From Thermomicrobiales bacterium (GTDB taxonomy: Bacteria; Chloroflexota; Chloroflexia; Thermomicrobiales; UBA6265): a stretch of DNA of 64,000 nt. Positions 48,809 through 58,209 of this stretch are shown one piece after another. The DNA lies in contig JAWKPF010000010.1 in the NCBI GenBank assembly GCA_041390825.1, forward strand, positions 1-64,000, in the 5' to 3' direction. The translations under genes and the position numbers were made by a program. Positions within the stretch are counted from its first letter, which is position 1. Each line of letters begins with the position of its first letter. The notes under the pieces are model-generated. The model had not been told where the DNA came from. It was given only the letters and a program-made list of their open reading frames with translations, and ran no database searches.

Positions 48809-49180
48809 TGCATGTCTCCTCACCTGACGGGCCGTCGCGGATCGGAACGTGGCACATGCAGTCCGTCTGTCACGCACCGACCCGCATGCGTTGCCAAGCG
48901 CAAACCATGCTGACGTGCCGGCGCTGTGCCGTCACTCCAGCGAAGTCTGGCAACCGGACCGCGTCAAGAGCACCTGAACGGCCAGCTATCGGCTGAGCTT
49001 TGCGATGCTGCCAGTTTACCGCCGACAACGGCATCCGGTTGCCGCAGGGCCCACTACGCAGGACGGAGACGTGTCGATGGCCGGATGTCATCGACCGCTG
49101 GGCTTGTTCGATCTGTTTCCGGCCAGCGGTCCGGTGTTTCGAAAGTGGATGTCCCCGCCTCATGCAGGAGGGCTACGTCC
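48809..49180. other. No supported gene
   Basis: About 370 bases between the LLM gene and the repeat array. I saw no reading frame with protein character; it should contain the promoter of the LLM gene on the minus strand. Confidence 0.5.
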
Positions 49181-49920
49181 CTTTGTCGCTCCGACCGCGC
49201 CCTTCGTCATTCCGACCGCGCCTTTCGTCATTCCGACCGCCCCTTGTCATTCCGCGCGCCCTTCGTCATTCCGACCGAAGTGGAGGAATCTCTCTGGATC
49301 CTGGCGACGAGGTTCCGCGCCGGAGGCCGGGTTTCGGGCAACAAGAGATCCCTCGACAAGCTCGGGATGACGATGGGGTGTATTCGTCATTCCGACCGAA
49401 GTGGAGAGCCCGCCCTGAGCGCAGCCGAATGGGAATCTCTCTGGATCCCGGCGACGAGGTTCCGCGCCGGAGGCCGGGTCTCGGGCAACAAGAGATCCCT
49501 CGACAGGCTCGGGATGACGATGGGGTGTATTCGTCATCGACCGGTGTCATTCCGACCGAAGTGGAGGAATCTCTTGTTCTCGGCGACGAGGTCCGCCGGA
49601 GGCCGGGTTTCGGGCAACAAGAGATCCCTCGACAAGCTCGGGATGACGGTGGGGTGTATTCGTCATTCCGACCGAAGTGGAGGAATCTCTCTGGATCCCG
49701 GCGACGAGGTTCCGCGCCGGAGGCCGAGCTTCGGACAACAAGAGATCCCTCGGCACGCTCGGGATGACGGTGGGGTGCGTCATTCCGACGAAGTGGAGGA
49801 ATCTCTTGTCTCGGCGACACGGTCCCTGATGTGGAGGCCGAGCTTCGGACAACACGAGATCCCTCGGCAAGCTCGGGATGACGGTGGGGCGATACGAGAT
49901 CCCTCGGTAGGCCCGGGATG
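49181..49920. repeat. Array of palindromic repeats (cluster II)
   Basis: About five copies of a 115-145 base unit (starting near 49265, 49387, 49546, 49662 and 49779) plus a short run of GTCATTCCGACCG half-units at 49200-49260. Each unit begins GTCATTCCGACCGAAGTGG and ends AAGCTCGGGATGAC; the two ends (with inner GGAATCTC and GAGATCCCTCG) are near reverse complements, so each unit can form a long hairpin. The inner part differs by small deletions between copies. The same half-unit builds cluster I at 12.4-12.7 kb. Frames read across it are artefacts. Confidence 0.9.
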
Positions 49921-49933
49921 ATGGCGTGTGGGG

Positions 49934-50884
49934 TCAGCGGTTCGAGACGCGTGCCGCGACGACGCGTTCGAAGGCGCGGCGTTGTTCGGCGGAGACGGGG
50001 ATATCGGCAACGCGGCCGAGAGGGCCGAGCGGTTTGCCGGTTGGGTCGGGAATCGTGTTGCCAAGCGGCGGCCAATAGAAGGCGATCAAGTCGATGCCGA
50101 TTTCCGCGAAGGAACCGACGAACTCATCGAAGGCATCGATCGACGACCATGGATCGACCAGCGCACGGTCGAGCAGGATGCTGCGGCGCACGGTGGCGGG
50201 GTCGCGACCCTCTTCACGGCAAATGGCGTCGAATTTGTCGCAGAGGTCTTTCTGCTTCGCGACCGCTGCGGCCAGATCGACCGGGGGATTGGTGTCTTCC
50301 TTCCCCGGCTCGTGCATGTTGACCACGGTGTTCCAGCCTTCGGCGAAGCGGGCGGCGTAGCGCATACCGCGCGGTCCGTGGGCGGCAACCGTGAGCGGCG
50401 GCCGTGGACGCTGAACCGGCGGGGTGACGAAGTCGACCTGCGCGCCGTAGTAGTGCCCCGCGTAGTCGATCGGCTCGCCCCGCAGCATATGCGCGACGAT
50501 TTCCACGAACTCCCCGAAGCGATCCGAACGCTCACGCGGAGACCACGGCTCGGCGCCGATGGCCGGATTCCCTTCTGCCGCGCCACCGGCTCCTATGGCC
50601 ACTTCCAGCCGCCCGTTCGACATCTGGTCGATGGTCAGAGCCTGCATGGCCATCACCGAGGGAATACGAAAGGTGGGCACTGTGACCAGGGTGCCGAGCC
50701 GGATGCGCTCGGTTGCGACCGCCAGGCCGCCGAGCACAGACCAGACGTCGAAATCGGCGTAGCTCGGGGTGAAGAGGTCATCGTCGATCCAGGCGCTGTC
50801 GAAACCCATCGCTTCCGCTTCCTGCACATCGCGTTGCAGATCGGCGTAGGGAAGGCGGGTGAGTTTCATGAATCCAAATTGCAT
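49934..50884 (-). CDS. LLM-class flavin-dependent (F420-type) oxidoreductase, copy 2
   Basis: 316 residues with the same blocks as the copy at 47.9 kb: GFDSAWIDDDLFTP, RIRLGTLVTVPTFR, QMSNGRLEVAIGAGG, and a closing LIAFYWPPLGN. The ATG at 50884 follows a GGGA-containing leader; 105 upstream in-frame codons are antisense-like and rejected. A tandem duplication with the repeat array between is suggested. Confidence 0.9.
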   Translation of the reverse strand: MQFGFMKLTRLPYADLQRDVQEAEAMGFDSAWIDDDLFTPSYADFDVWSVLGGLAVATERIRLGTLVTVPTFRIPSVMAMQALTIDQMSNGRLEVAIGAGGAAEGNPAIGAEPWSPRERSDRFGEFVEIVAHMLRGEPIDYAGHYYGAQVDFVTPPVQRPRPPLTVAAHGPRGMRYAARFAEGWNTVVNMHEPGKEDTNPPVDLAAAVAKQKDLCDKFDAICREEGRDPATVRRSILLDRALVDPWSSIDAFDEFVGSFAEIGIDLIAFYWPPLGNTIPDPTGKPLGPLGRVADIPVSAEQRRAFERVVAARVSNR

Positions 50885-51001
50885 GTGTGAGAGTCCCTTT
50901 CGAGGATGGTGAGGGTGCGGTGGCCCTGCGCGACGGTCGGGTACGGGAGGATGGGCAAATCGACGGTGATGATCGACGGTCGAGCGGGTGGTGCGGGCAA
51001 A

Positions 51002-51040
51002 GCGAACGGGTTCAGCATATGTCGTACTGAACCCGTTCGC
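51002..51040 (-). terminator. Strong hairpin terminator after the DUF349 gene
   Basis: Perfect 14-bp arms GCGAACGGGTTCAG and CTGAACCCGTTCGC with an 11-base loop, 22 bases after the DUF349 stop; TTTGCCC follows on the minus strand. Confidence 0.75.
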
Positions 51041-51062
51041 ACTCGCATTTCGACCTGTGCGG

Positions 51063-52913
51063 TTACCGCAGCGATTCCTCGATGTCGGAGATGGAGGCTT
51101 CCAGCCGGTCGATTTCGGCGTTGTTGTCGGCGATCGACTCCTGCAGGGCCGAGATGGTGTCCTGCAGGACGGTGGCCTCGTCTCCTGATGCCGTGGCAAG
51201 ATCGGCCTGGGCGGCAGCGAGCGCCTGCTGGTTGGCAGCGACGCTGTTCTTCAGACCATCGAGCTGCTCTCGCGATTTGAAGAGCGCTTCCCGAATCTTC
51301 CCTTCCCAGGTGACGGCGCGGCGCGCGCCTTCGGCAGCGGCGTTGACCTTGATGTCTCCAAGCGCCTTGCGCACGCGGCGGTCGAGCTGGTCCTGCCGAT
51401 CCTTGCGAATTGCCGGAAGCGCGTCGTATTCGCTCTTGAGACGTGTGGCTTCGTCCTGCGCGGCGACTGGGTCGCCAGAGTAGGCCAGCGCCTCGATAGC
51501 GGCGACGATCTGCTCCTTGCCCTTGACGGCTTCGCGGGCTTCCTGCTCGCGCTTGGACTGCGACTCGAACCGGCGGTCGAAGAAGGCGTTCTGCGCGCCG
51601 CGGAACTGATCCCAGAGCCGGTTGTCGAGGTCGCGGTTGCCGGCAGTGCCGACCGTGCGCCAATCGGCCATCATGCTCTTCATCTCTTCGAAGGTGGCTT
51701 CCCAATCCTCCGATGTGGAGAGTTCCCTGGCGCGCGCCACGAGGGCTTCCTTGCGGGACTTGTTGTCCTCATAGAAAGCGGTGCGGCGATCGTAGAAATG
51801 CTGTTGCGCCTCGCGGAACTGTTTCCAGAGCTCTTCGTCCTGCTGGCGCCCAGCGCTGCCGACCTTTTTCCACTCGGCAAAGAGGTTGCGCAACGCCTCG
51901 CTGGTGCCGCGCCAGTCATCCGAGGTGCTCAGCTCATGCGCTTTGACGATCAGTTCTTGTTTGAGCGCAGCGTTGGCGCCCCATTGCTCCTGGCGTTGCT
52001 CGAAGTGCTGGGAACGCCGCTGGTTGAAGTACTCGCGCGCGGCGATGAAGCGGGCCCAGAGCGAATCGTCCGACTCCTTGCCGGTGGCGCCGACTTGCTT
52101 CCATTCTTCGAAGAGGGCCTTGTAGGCTTCGCCGGTGACGCGCCAGTCGGTCGATTCCTTGATCTCCTCGGCACGGGCGATCAGCGCTTCCTTGGAAAGC
52201 TTCTTGGCCTCGATCTCCTCGACCAGCTTGGCTTCCAGCGCGCGCAGCCGAGCGAAGAGCGCATCGAAATCGCCGAGCGCGTCGGCCTTTCCAGCGCTTG
52301 CCTTGAGCTTGCGGATGCGTCCGAGAATACCGACCTTGTTCTTGGCGGTCTCGGCATCCGACTCGATCAGATCGGCGTCTTTGCTGAACTGAGTGAATGC
52401 TGCTTCGAGCTCGGCGATCTGATTCTCTGGATTGTCGTAGGCCGTGCCAACGACATGCCCGCGGTAGTGTTCGGTCGTGTTCTGGTGAATCCTGCGCTTC
52501 TGGTCGATGAAGCCAAAGGCGAGGACTTCCACCGGCACGACGGGCTCCTCAGCCTCGGCCGCAGCCGCATCGGCTTCGGCCGCCGCGACGATCGCATCAG
52601 CGGCAATCAGGTCGGCCGCGGCCACCGATTCGCCTACCGGCGCCTCGGATTCGGCCACTGCGGAATCATCCGCGGCAATTTCGGCGTCCGGCGCAATCGA
52701 CTCAGGCGCTTCCGGCAGCTCGACCTCGATCGTCTCGATGTCGACTTCCTCGACGACAATCGCTGGTTCCTCGGCTTCACTGGACGACACAGGAGCCTCG
52801 ACCTCCGCCGCGAGGGAATTCTGCTCCGCAATCTCGGCGACAGCTTCCTCGTCGACCGGTTCCATTTGCTTTTCTTCGATTTGGTCGATCACTGTTTCTT
52901 CCATAGAGCTCAC
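51063..52913 (-). CDS. DUF349-domain coiled-coil protein
   Basis: 616 residues. The first 130 are highly acidic and Ala/Val/Glu-rich (disordered). A coiled region with FGFIDQKRRIHQN follows. Three DUF349 repeats are readable, each with a TS-x-DWR/E-x-T, EWKKVG-type loop and a DRR-type end (STDWRVTGEAYKALFEEWKQ; SDDWRGTSEALRNLFAEWKK; SEDWEATFEEMKSMMADWRT). Long coiled coils (about residues 470-616) form the tail. DUF349 proteins are cytoplasmic and of unclear, possibly RNA- or stress-related, function. Confidence 0.88.
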   Translation of the reverse strand: MSSMEETVIDQIEEKQMEPVDEEAVAEIAEQNSLAAEVEAPVSSSEAEEPAIVVEEVDIETIEVELPEAPESIAPDAEIAADDSAVAESEAPVGESVAAADLIAADAIVAAAEADAAAAEAEEPVVPVEVLAFGFIDQKRRIHQNTTEHYRGHVVGTAYDNPENQIAELEAAFTQFSKDADLIESDAETAKNKVGILGRIRKLKASAGKADALGDFDALFARLRALEAKLVEEIEAKKLSKEALIARAEEIKESTDWRVTGEAYKALFEEWKQVGATGKESDDSLWARFIAAREYFNQRRSQHFEQRQEQWGANAALKQELIVKAHELSTSDDWRGTSEALRNLFAEWKKVGSAGRQQDEELWKQFREAQQHFYDRRTAFYEDNKSRKEALVARARELSTSEDWEATFEEMKSMMADWRTVGTAGNRDLDNRLWDQFRGAQNAFFDRRFESQSKREQEAREAVKGKEQIVAAIEALAYSGDPVAAQDEATRLKSEYDALPAIRKDRQDQLDRRVRKALGDIKVNAAAEGARRAVTWEGKIREALFKSREQLDGLKNSVAANQQALAAAQADLATASGDEATVLQDTISALQESIADNNAEIDRLEASISDIEESLR

Positions 52914-53083
52914 ACGAAACCTCCGATGCGTCGGAAGAGTTTAGCGGTTTTCAGCATATGCGTGATAGGGGATCAACAGACGACAGGGCAGGAATCCCGT
53001 GTTTGGCGCCCAGAATCCCCCGAACGAACCATTCGACCGTGCTTCCCGGTGCTGCTTCACATGACTCCGGGCGTATGGCGCTC

Positions 53084-54238
53084 TCACGCGTTCCAGGCTG
53101 ATTCCAATACCCCGAGGTAGTCGGCTTCGTCCATGACGCGAGCGTTGCTGGCATTGGAGAGGTTGGCGACCGACGCGGACGCGATCCAGGGAAAGTCGTC
53201 TTCCCGCACGCCGGGCAACTCGCGGAAGCGCGGAATGCCGATCCGCTGCGCCAAATCGACCAGATACCGGGATGCCTGCTCGGCCGCGTACCCCAACTCG
53301 TCGTCCTCGGTGGCCACGCCGAGGGCGACCGCAACATCGGCATGGCGTTTCGGATCGGCGGGGGCGTCGAACGCGAAGATCCAGGGGAGAAAGGTCGAAT
53401 TCGCGATGCCGTGCGGAGTGTCGTAACGGCCGCCGAGCGCTTCCGCGATGCAATGCACCGCGGCGACATCGGCATTGCTGAACGCCATGCCGGCGATGGT
53501 GCTGGCAAGCATCATCTGCTCGCGCGCGGCGGTGTTCGATCCGTCCGCCACGGCGATCGGCAGGTTCGGACCGATCAGGCGAATGGCGTGCAAGGCCAGA
53601 CCGTCGCTGATCGGTGTGCCGCGGGTGCAGGTGTATGCCTCGATGGCGTGGGTCAGCGCGTCCATACCAGTCGAGGCCGTAAGCAGGGGCGGCAAGCCGA
53701 GCGTGAGCCCCGGATCGACGATGGCGATTCTTGGCGCGATCGCCCAGTCACGCAGGGAGACTTTGATCTGCCGGGTGGTGTCGTTGACGACCGAGCTGCG
53801 GGTGACTTCACTGCCGGTTCCGGCTGTGGTCGGAATGGCGATGAGCGGCAGGGGTGGTTCGACAAACGTGCGCGGGGCGACCCAATCGAGCGCGGTGCCG
53901 CTATTGGTCGCCAGGCCAGCCGCGGCCTTGGCCAGATCGATCGGGCTGCCGCCACCGATCGCAACGATTGCTTCCGCGCCGGTCGCGCGGGCCAGTTCGG
54001 CCGCGGCAAGGCACTCGTAGTCGCGCGGGTTCGGGCTGACCTGATCGTAGATGTCGAATGCGATGCCGGACGCCGAGAGCGCGGCCTCGATCTGGCCGGA
54101 GATTCCAACCGCCCGGACGCCCGAATCGGTAACGATCAACACACGGGAGACGCCGAGCTCGCTCGTCAACGCTCCCGCTCGGTCGGCGGCGCCGTATCCG
54201 AAATGAATCGCTGGAGCAACCCGAAAGGCGCCGCTCAC
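53084..54238 (-). CDS. Iron-containing (group III) alcohol dehydrogenase
   Basis: 384 residues with the GGGSPIDLAKA NAD-binding motif (GGGS at about residue 95-98), TTAGTGSEVTRSSV, and the metal ligands in DALTHAIEAYT and VHCIAEALGGRYDTPHGIA. It oxidises or reduces a small alcohol or related aldehyde using Fe or Zn. A GTG start overlaps the stop of the upstream PH/DUF4352-like gene (GTGA), so the two are probably co-transcribed. Confidence 0.92.
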   Translation of the reverse strand: MSGAFRVAPAIHFGYGAADRAGALTSELGVSRVLIVTDSGVRAVGISGQIEAALSASGIAFDIYDQVSPNPRDYECLAAAELARATGAEAIVAIGGGSPIDLAKAAAGLATNSGTALDWVAPRTFVEPPLPLIAIPTTAGTGSEVTRSSVVNDTTRQIKVSLRDWAIAPRIAIVDPGLTLGLPPLLTASTGMDALTHAIEAYTCTRGTPISDGLALHAIRLIGPNLPIAVADGSNTAAREQMMLASTIAGMAFSNADVAAVHCIAEALGGRYDTPHGIANSTFLPWIFAFDAPADPKRHADVAVALGVATEDDELGYAAEQASRYLVDLAQRIGIPRFRELPGVREDDFPWIASASVANLSNASNARVMDEADYLGVLESAWNA

Positions 54239-55989
54239 TCAGCCTCCCACGGGTTTGCGAACGCAGGCGCCGTCTTGGCGTTTTGGGTCGCGGTTGGAGT
54301 GAGGATCGAGTACTGCTTGAAATTGTTGACCAGCAGCTGAGCAGAGAGCTCGGTTGTCGCGGCGACCGTGCCAGCACCGCTCTGCCCGGTGGAGCCAGCC
54401 ACCAGAGGCAGTTCCGCCTCTCCGGCGTCGAGCGCGAGACCGGTCGCGTCCGCGGGTGGCACGAAGACCAGCACGACCGACGTGCGATCGCCGGGGCCGA
54501 TCTCCCGCGTGTCATTCACGCCATTGTTCTCGGTCATTCCAAGGTATGCGGCGACCGCGCCGGTGGCGGAATCGAGATCGAGCGGTTCTCCCTCAGCACG
54601 CGCGAGCTTGAACTGGGACATATCGAGCACAGCCGGGCTGGAACCAGGGTTCGTGACGTCGACCGTCACGACCACCCAGCGTTCGTCCTGCAACGGGCCG
54701 AGCGTCAGATCGGGCAGTGATGCACCCATCTGGAGATCGGTGATCTCGAAGTCGAGCACGCCGGTGTTTTCGGCGGGCGCCTGGGTTGGCTCGATGATGT
54801 CGCCCGGTGTTTCGGTCGCCTCGTCTTCCGGAAGCGCGTTTTCACTGGCTGCAGGTTCATCCGCGCCAGCCGGATCCGTGGTCGGCTCGGTCGCCGGAGC
54901 TTCCGTTGCATCCGGCGGGGCAATCACTGGCGCGTTGGTTGCCGCCGGTTCGTCCTGGGCAGCGTTCACATCAGTGCCGGGCGGATCGGTTTCACCGCCG
55001 CCGACGCCAAGGGCCACCGCAGTCTGCTCAGCGGGCGAGTAGGTCGGTTCGGCCTGCGTGGAACTTGGACCGCTGGCGACGTCCGAATCGTCTTCGGTGA
55101 CAGGAGTCTTCGTCGGCTCAGGGACCGCAGTTTGCCTGGGTTCGGTCGTTGGTTCCTGCGTCGGGGTTCCTGGTGGCAACTCGGCCACGGTCTGAATCTC
55201 GGGAGTGTTGTCTTCGAACCGATCGCGAATTGCGGAGTACTCGGGCAGGAGCCCACCTTGCCAGGCGGCGATTCCGGCGATCGCCAGGAAGAGGGCGGCA
55301 AAGCGCATGGCCCAGGCGCGGCGATTGCGGCGTTCGCGGTTATCCATGCCGTCGAGCGGCTTGAGATTCCAGTCGTTCTGGCGCGGAATGACATTTGCCG
55401 CAGGGTCGACCGCGCCGGCCGCCAGTTGAGGCGTGCCGGACCAATCCGGCATGGGATCGGGCGGTGGGGCGATTGGCGGAAAATCATCGTCATCGAGAGC
55501 GGCATAGACCGGGAAAGAGGGCAGTGGATCGACCGGCGCCGGGCTATGCTTGCGCCCATAGGGCGCGGGGCGCGCCGGAATGATCGGTTCGTCATCGAGG
55601 AACATGCTCGAATCCCAGGTCGGGTATTCGGGCTCATACCGTTCTCTCGGAGTGAGCACATCGACCAGTTCGGCGGCGGCCAGACGCCCCTCGCGCACAA
55701 TGATCGTGATCGATTCGGGGAGCCGCTGCCCGGGAGTGAGCACTTGCAATCCGACATTGCCGGTGCGGCGCATGGTTGGTGGCGCATAGAGCCATTCGTG
55801 CCGGATATCGAGCGCGACCGCCCCGCCGCGGATGAGCGCCAACCGCTCGTTCGTGACGACCAGGAGGCAGGCGAGATCGGTGTCACCACCCGCAACGAGG
55901 ATCTGCCCCTCCCAGAGAATGCCTTCGGCCTGGAGTTGGCGCCAGGCGCTGCCGCGGGGGCGGCCAACGATGGGCAAGTCGTCTGACAT
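54235..55989 (-). CDS. Single-pass membrane protein with PH-like N-terminus and DUF4352-like C-terminus
   Basis: 584 residues. The first 110 residues read like a GRAM/PH-type domain (ILWEGQILVAGGDTDLACLL and VTNERLALIRGGAVALDI). A Pro-rich cytoplasmic stretch leads to one transmembrane helix near MRFAALFLAIAGIAAWQGG, then a long Thr/Pro/Glu-rich exterior linker with TPT, EPT and APA repeats, and a C-terminal beta domain (LDFEITDLQMGASLPDLTLG; WVVVTVDVTNPGSSPAVLDM), the DUF4352 immunoglobulin-like pattern. An ATG at 55989 is preferred over a 44-codon extension. Role unknown; sensing or attachment at the cell surface is plausible. Confidence 0.78.
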   Translation of the reverse strand: MSDDLPIVGRPRGSAWRQLQAEGILWEGQILVAGGDTDLACLLVVTNERLALIRGGAVALDIRHEWLYAPPTMRRTGNVGLQVLTPGQRLPESITIIVREGRLAAAELVDVLTPRERYEPEYPTWDSSMFLDDEPIIPARPAPYGRKHSPAPVDPLPSFPVYAALDDDDFPPIAPPPDPMPDWSGTPQLAAGAVDPAANVIPRQNDWNLKPLDGMDNRERRNRRAWAMRFAALFLAIAGIAAWQGGLLPEYSAIRDRFEDNTPEIQTVAELPPGTPTQEPTTEPRQTAVPEPTKTPVTEDDSDVASGPSSTQAEPTYSPAEQTAVALGVGGGETDPPGTDVNAAQDEPAATNAPVIAPPDATEAPATEPTTDPAGADEPAASENALPEDEATETPGDIIEPTQAPAENTGVLDFEITDLQMGASLPDLTLGPLQDERWVVVTVDVTNPGSSPAVLDMSQFKLARAEGEPLDLDSATGAVAAYLGMTENNGVNDTREIGPGDRTSVVLVFVPPADATGLALDAGEAELPLVAGSTGQSGAGTVAATTELSAQLLVNNFKQYSILTPTATQNAKTAPAFANPWEAE

Positions 55990-56128
55990 GGGTGAGTCCC
56001 TCTCGAGCGGTTCAGCATCCGCGCGTTCCAGCAACACGCGCGGTAAACGGGTTTTCGTTTCCGGTGACCGTTGGGGGGACGGGGAACCGGCTCGGGCGGG
56101 GGCTGTGACAAGCCGTGACAATCAGGCA

Positions 56129-56147
56129 TACGTACACAGTGTACGTA
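56129..56147. promoter_or_regulatory. 19-bp perfect palindrome, candidate operator
   Basis: TACGTACAC, one central A, then GTGTACGTA: a nine-plus-one-plus-nine exact palindrome, 140 bases upstream of the membrane-protein gene on the minus strand and 250 bases upstream of the cysteine-rich gene on the plus strand. This fits a TetR- or similar homodimer operator. The rest of 55990-56396 holds no gene that I can support. Confidence 0.6.
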
Positions 56148-56396
56148 CAGTCTAGCACAGGGACGTCTACCGGTACGAGGGTCTGCAAGCAGGGAATTTC
56201 CTGAGACAGACTGGACGAGCTTCGGTCAGAGTCCAGGCCAACGCTCCCAATCGTCGTGGTCGATGCCCTGAACCTCAAGAGGTGAGTGCAAGATCGTTCT
56301 GGGGACCGATCTGGCGTTTTGTGAAACGAATCACAAGCGCAATGCGTTCTGATCTCCAGAGGGAATGCACGAGCACATGCTGGGGTGCGAAATCAG

Positions 56397-56861
56397 ATGG
56401 ACACACAACGATTCGACGCGCTGACCCGGGGGTTCGGCACGCGCGCTACCCGGCGGGAGGCTTTACGCTGGATCGGGGCTGGTGTCCTGGGTTCGCTCGG
56501 TTTTTCTCGTGTAGCGACCGTTGCCAGGGCGCAAGCGGAACCGGGGACCTACGGCGATCCGTGCGAACCGGTGGACGGAAGCTGTCAGGCGCCGTACACC
56601 TGCTTCGAGGCGATATGCGATCTTCCTCGCGGTTGCGTGGGCAACGGGCAACCGTGTGTGGACGACTTTCCATGCTGCGCCGATGAAGGACTTACCTGCG
56701 TCGAGGGTATCTGCACGATAGCCACCGAAACGAGTTTGCCCGCCACCGGGATTGGGATTCCACACGATACTGAACGCGTTGCGGGATTGGCGCTCGCCGG
56801 GGCGGCGGTGCTGGTCGCGGGCAAGCTGATCCGTGACAAGGAACGCGATCCGGAGCTGTAG
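56397..56861 (+). CDS. Tat-exported cysteine-rich protein with C-terminal LPATG sorting signal
   Basis: About 154 residues from MDTQRFDALTRGF; a GTG four codons earlier is possible. Twin-arginine signal TRREALRWIGAGVLG, a short Cys domain (DPCEPVDGSCQAPYTC; GNGQPCVDDFPCC), then LPATGIGIPHD followed by a hydrophobic segment (VAGLALAGAAVLVAG) and a charged tail (KLIRDKERDPEL). This is the architecture of sortase substrates: LPxTG, membrane span, positive tail. It combines a Tat signal with cell-wall anchoring. Same family head (MDxxxFD) as the other cysteine-rich proteins here. No sortase gene lies in the window. Confidence 0.78.
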   Translation: MDTQRFDALTRGFGTRATRREALRWIGAGVLGSLGFSRVATVARAQAEPGTYGDPCEPVDGSCQAPYTCFEAICDLPRGCVGNGQPCVDDFPCCADEGLTCVEGICTIATETSLPATGIGIPHDTERVAGLALAGAAVLVAGKLIRDKERDPEL

Positions 56862-56924
56862 TGTCGACATGCGCGGATTCGCGCTAGCTGCTCATCTGCA
56901 CCAGGCGTTCGCTCAATTCCGGAG

Positions 56925-58022
56925 ATGCCGATGATCGTCGATGCCCATGCCCATATCTTTCCGCAGCTTGCCGGGGCGAGCGGCTACCCGTCGGAAGCGG
57001 ATCACCGGCGGTTTCTTCAGCTCTACATCGCCACGCATGGGGAACCGGTCTATCGGCTGCGGGATTCGGCGATCGTGCCGGAGGCGGCATCGGTACTCTT
57101 TTCGGGGAAACTCGATTCGCTCGATCGGCTCAACGACGATGCCGGTTTTCGCGTTGGACGCTGCGGGCGATTCGAGTGGGAGTTCGAGGGCGAGACGCAC
57201 TATCGCTCGTTCCTGCCGCCTTCCTTACAAGATATGGTGGCGCCGGTCGACTTTCTGCTGCAGTCGATGGCGCGTGCTGGTGTCGACATCGCGGTGCTGC
57301 AGAACGCTGGACTCTATGGGCGACTGAATGCCGAATTCGCCGAAGCGGTGCGGGCGCATCCAGGGAAGCTCATCGGGCTGGCGGACGCGCGGCCATCCGA
57401 AGCGCACACTGCCGACGAATGTGCCCGGCTCACGCATGCCGTGCAGGAAATGGGGCTGCGCGGCGTCTATTTCGCCAACCGCGGATTCATCACCGGCGGG
57501 TATCTCCATGCCATCGACGATCCCGCGCTCGCTCCCTATTGGGAAACCGTGCGCTCATTGGGAATTCCGATCTACTGGGAAATCCTTGGTGTGCCGATGC
57601 CAACACCTGAGACCTATCTCCGCGAGCTCGACCGGCTCGATCGATGGCTGCAGCGGTATCCGGATATCCCGTGCGTGTTGACACATGGATTCGCCCCCGA
57701 GCTGCTGGAGGGGACGATTCCCGATCCGGTGCGGAGACTGCTTGGGCGCGAGAACCTGATGGTCGAGCTGCTCTACCCCATCCACTGGGGACGGTTGCAC
57801 GACTATCCGTGGCCGGAGTTGCGTCCAGTCATCGAACAACAACTTCGCCTGGCGGGCGCCTCGCGTCTGGTCTGGGGTTCGGACATGCCGAATGTCGAGC
57901 GCAACTGCACCTATCGACAGTCACTGGAATATCTGCCGCGGATACTGGGCGATGTCATTCGACCTTCAGAGCTGGGTGCGATACTGGGTGGAAATCTGAT
58001 CCACCTCTTTTCGCTCTCATAG
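56925..58022 (+). CDS. Amidohydrolase (amidohydrolase 2 / TIM-barrel family)
   Basis: 365 residues. The N-terminal IVDAHAHIF is the metal-binding strand of amidohydrolases; PCVLTHGFAPELLEG holds the next His, and RLVWGSDMPNVER gives the catalytic Asp. The family includes decarboxylases and lactone or amide hydrolases; the exact reaction is unknown. It follows the cysteine-rich LPATG gene by 63 bases and may share its promoter. Confidence 0.87.
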   Translation: MPMIVDAHAHIFPQLAGASGYPSEADHRRFLQLYIATHGEPVYRLRDSAIVPEAASVLFSGKLDSLDRLNDDAGFRVGRCGRFEWEFEGETHYRSFLPPSLQDMVAPVDFLLQSMARAGVDIAVLQNAGLYGRLNAEFAEAVRAHPGKLIGLADARPSEAHTADECARLTHAVQEMGLRGVYFANRGFITGGYLHAIDDPALAPYWETVRSLGIPIYWEILGVPMPTPETYLRELDRLDRWLQRYPDIPCVLTHGFAPELLEGTIPDPVRRLLGRENLMVELLYPIHWGRLHDYPWPELRPVIEQQLRLAGASRLVWGSDMPNVERNCTYRQSLEYLPRILGDVIRPSELGAILGGNLIHLFSLS

Positions 58023-58209
58023 GCCCCTCCCCAGCGAAGCGATCGATCACGCCATACGTGCAGGGCAACTGCATGCGCATGGGATTCGCTCGGTCGATCG
58101 TTTGCGCCCATGGCGCCGTTACGGGGTATGCTTTGTGTATCCCCGCCCCTGACCAACGAGTCGACGCCATGCACTGCGCGGCGAAACGCATTTCGAGGGA
58201 GGGTCACAT

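Noticed and set aside
49000..50075. Several 100-330-codon frames on both strands in the repeat array
   Set aside because: They translate the palindromic repeats on either strand (for example repeated ARNPASGAE or RFRAGGRVSG peptides).
56012..56278. 88-codon minus-strand frame spanning the palindrome
   Set aside because: No protein character; the palindrome and gap are better read as control DNA.
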